A stretch of 64,000 bases of DNA. It comes from Kamptonema formosum PCC 6407. Lineage in GTDB: Bacteria > Cyanobacteriota > Cyanobacteriia > Cyanobacteriales > Microcoleaceae. This document shows, one piece after another, positions 62,956 through 64,000 of this stretch. The first letter of the stretch is position 1, and every line of letters begins with the position of its first letter. Both the position numbers and the translations under genes were made by a program. The notes beneath the pieces are model-generated. The model saw nothing but the letters and a program-made list of their open reading frames with translations. It had not been told where the DNA came from and searched no databases. The DNA lies in assembly GCF_000332155.1 (NCBI RefSeq), contig NZ_KB235903.1:1581832-1645831 (forward strand), written 5' to 3'.

Positions 62956-64000
62956 CTATTCTGCTTCGCCAATTAAAGTAAAAGCAGCCCAATCTCTGGG
63001 ACTAGGATATTTTACTAGAGTTGCGAGCATGGCTTGTCGCAAAGCTTGAGCTTTATCTGGTGTTTGCTGAAGATTCTGATAGAATGAAAGCATTAAATCG
63101 GCTGTCGGTTCATCAGGCACTTTCCACAAAGAAACAATGACGCTAGGAGCTCCCGCAGCAATGAAGGAGCGAGATAGTCCAATTACACCGTCACCGCTAA
63201 TTCTGCCGCGCCCCGTATCGCAGGCACTTAGCACCACAAGCTCTGCTTTTAACTTCAAATTGAGGATTTCTCTCGCAGTGAGGAAGCCGTCATTTTTACT
63301 ATCGGGAGCAAATGCCAGAGAACTTTGAAAACCCATCAAGTTATCTAGTAACCCGTGAGTTGCGAGGTGAATAAACCGAGCATTTGGCATTTGTTCGATG
63401 ACAACATTTTCTGTGGCTTGAGTACCGATTAATGGTTGAGTATTGAGTAAAGATGCGATGGCTTTTGCTTCTTTTTCTGACCCAGGTAAGCTAGCCAATT
63501 GTACTGGTAATTCTCCCACTTTTTGCAAGAGTAAGGGCATTGTTGGATTGCCAACAACCAGGGAATTTTGACTTTTAATAGGTGAGCTTTCCGTTAAAGA
63601 ATTTCCTAACCTTTGCCGCTGTTGGCGAGTTAAATCTAGAACTTGAATTGAGGGAGCCGTGAGAATAGTATGTTTTTCGATTAAATATTTGCCATTAGTG
63701 TCTTGCAAAGCTGCAAATGGAACCAGAAACAGAGTTTCTTGGGGAATGAAAGTAACTCGCTGTTTGGGGTCAGTTGGTAGCAAGTCAGCTATTGGTTGAA
63801 TTAGTATTTGATAGAGTTCCTGTAATTGCTGATATTTGCGGCGGGTATTAGCGGGATTGCCGCTAGAAGGGCCTGTTTCTGGTGTGCTGGAAACAGGAAC
63901 GCCGCGACCCCTAACCAAGATGGAACTACGAGCATTACTCACAAAAAAAGTTAATAGAGAAGAGTCACTTTCTACATTTTTTTGCTGTTGCCACAGGGGT
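62956..64000 (-). CDS. CHAT-domain protein, 5' end beyond the window
   Basis: The C-terminal caspase-like CHAT domain is visible: LLPTDPKQRVTFIPQETLFL, the His in RFIHLATHGLLDN, and the Cys in LVVLSACDTGRG. Both dyad residues are intact, so it could be an active protease. The frame stays open to the window edge (PLWQQQKNVESDSS upstream of a GTG at 63942), so the protein is longer; such proteins usually carry TPR repeats or a hemagglutinin-type region at the N-terminus. The end DWAAFTLIGEAE is typical. It is partial here. Confidence 0.9.
   Translation of the reverse strand, partial: PLWQQQKNVESDSSLLTFFVSNARSSILVRGRGVPVSSTPETGPSSGNPANTRRKYQQLQELYQILIQPIADLLPTDPKQRVTFIPQETLFLVPFAALQDTNGKYLIEKHTILTAPSIQVLDLTRQQRQRLGNSLTESSPIKSQNSLVVGNPTMPLLLQKVGELPVQLASLPGSEKEAKAIASLLNTQPLIGTQATENVVIEQMPNARFIHLATHGLLDNLMGFQSSLAFAPDSKNDGFLTAREILNLKLKAELVVLSACDTGRGRISGDGVIGLSRSFIAAGAPSVIVSLWKVPDEPTADLMLSFYQNLQQTPDKAQALRQAMLATLVKYPSPRDWAAFTLIGEAE

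Overview
The window comes from a gas-vacuolate, probably filamentous, cyanobacterium of the Oscillatoria/Microcoleus type. I infer this from the very frequent HIP1-type GCGATCGC octamers, the RpaA, HemJ and CcmP homologues, the gas-vesicle genes, the efp-accB pair, and the many heptanucleotide tandem repeats (STRR type) between genes. I saw no tRNA, rRNA or CRISPR array.

Layout. 0.4-2.1 kb holds efp, accB and an ArsR-type regulator. 2.2-7.3 kb holds a GerMN-domain protein, a Spy/CpxP-like periplasmic protein divergent from an OmpR-type response regulator and histidine kinase, and a coupled pair ending in a clan AA aspartic protease. 7.5-11.5 kb is a gas-vesicle cluster, gvpA-C-N-J-K, on the minus strand and divergent from rpaA. 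12.9-20.8 kb is mostly housekeeping: DUF29, purQ, purS, a Fur-family regulator, a TldE/PmbA protein, a DUF3153 lipoprotein, a LapA-domain protein, scpA and a sugar nucleotidyltransferase. 21.1-23.6 kb is a Crp/Fnr regulator divergent from hcp, with a perfect Fnr/Dnr box between them. 24.0-29.8 kb has ccmP, a pentapeptide-repeat protein, a diguanylate cyclase, a formaldehyde-detoxification pair (frmA, fghA) with a divergent SDR, and hemJ.

29.8-43.3 kb is the most interesting region: a compact type III-D CRISPR interference operon. In transcription order (minus strand) it carries csx3, a P-loop NTPase, a CARF nuclease, an HD-less cas10 with an intact GGDD, a single cas7, a csx10-type fusion, a double cas7, csx19, a DUF29 gene and a large TIGR03986-type RAMP. 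Genes overlap or abut, and a terminator hairpin follows. Divergent from it are a TIGR03985/WYL-type regulator and a RelA/SpoT-type HD hydrolase. There is no cas1, cas2, cas6 or array here, so crRNAs must come from elsewhere. The embedded DUF29 gene, the NTPase and the adjacent HD hydrolase are the least understood parts.

43.7-48.1 kb is an accessory metabolic stretch: SDR, MBL-fold hydrolase, royal-jelly/yellow-type secreted protein and an exported aldo-keto reductase. 48.3-49.6 kb is the wreck of a giant Ser/Thr-kinase/histidine-kinase gene. 50.1-53.2 kb encodes an NAD(P)H-type nitrite reductase (nirB, nirD). 53.4-64 kb has an ABC-2 exporter, an RTX protein, an HPt protein, a membrane protein, a bacteriophytochrome kinase, an SDR-CIA30 fusion and a CHAT-domain protein cut by the window edge. 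Several families of short palindromic (MITE-like) elements, many sharing the end AGGACTTACGCA, are scattered through the intergenic spaces.
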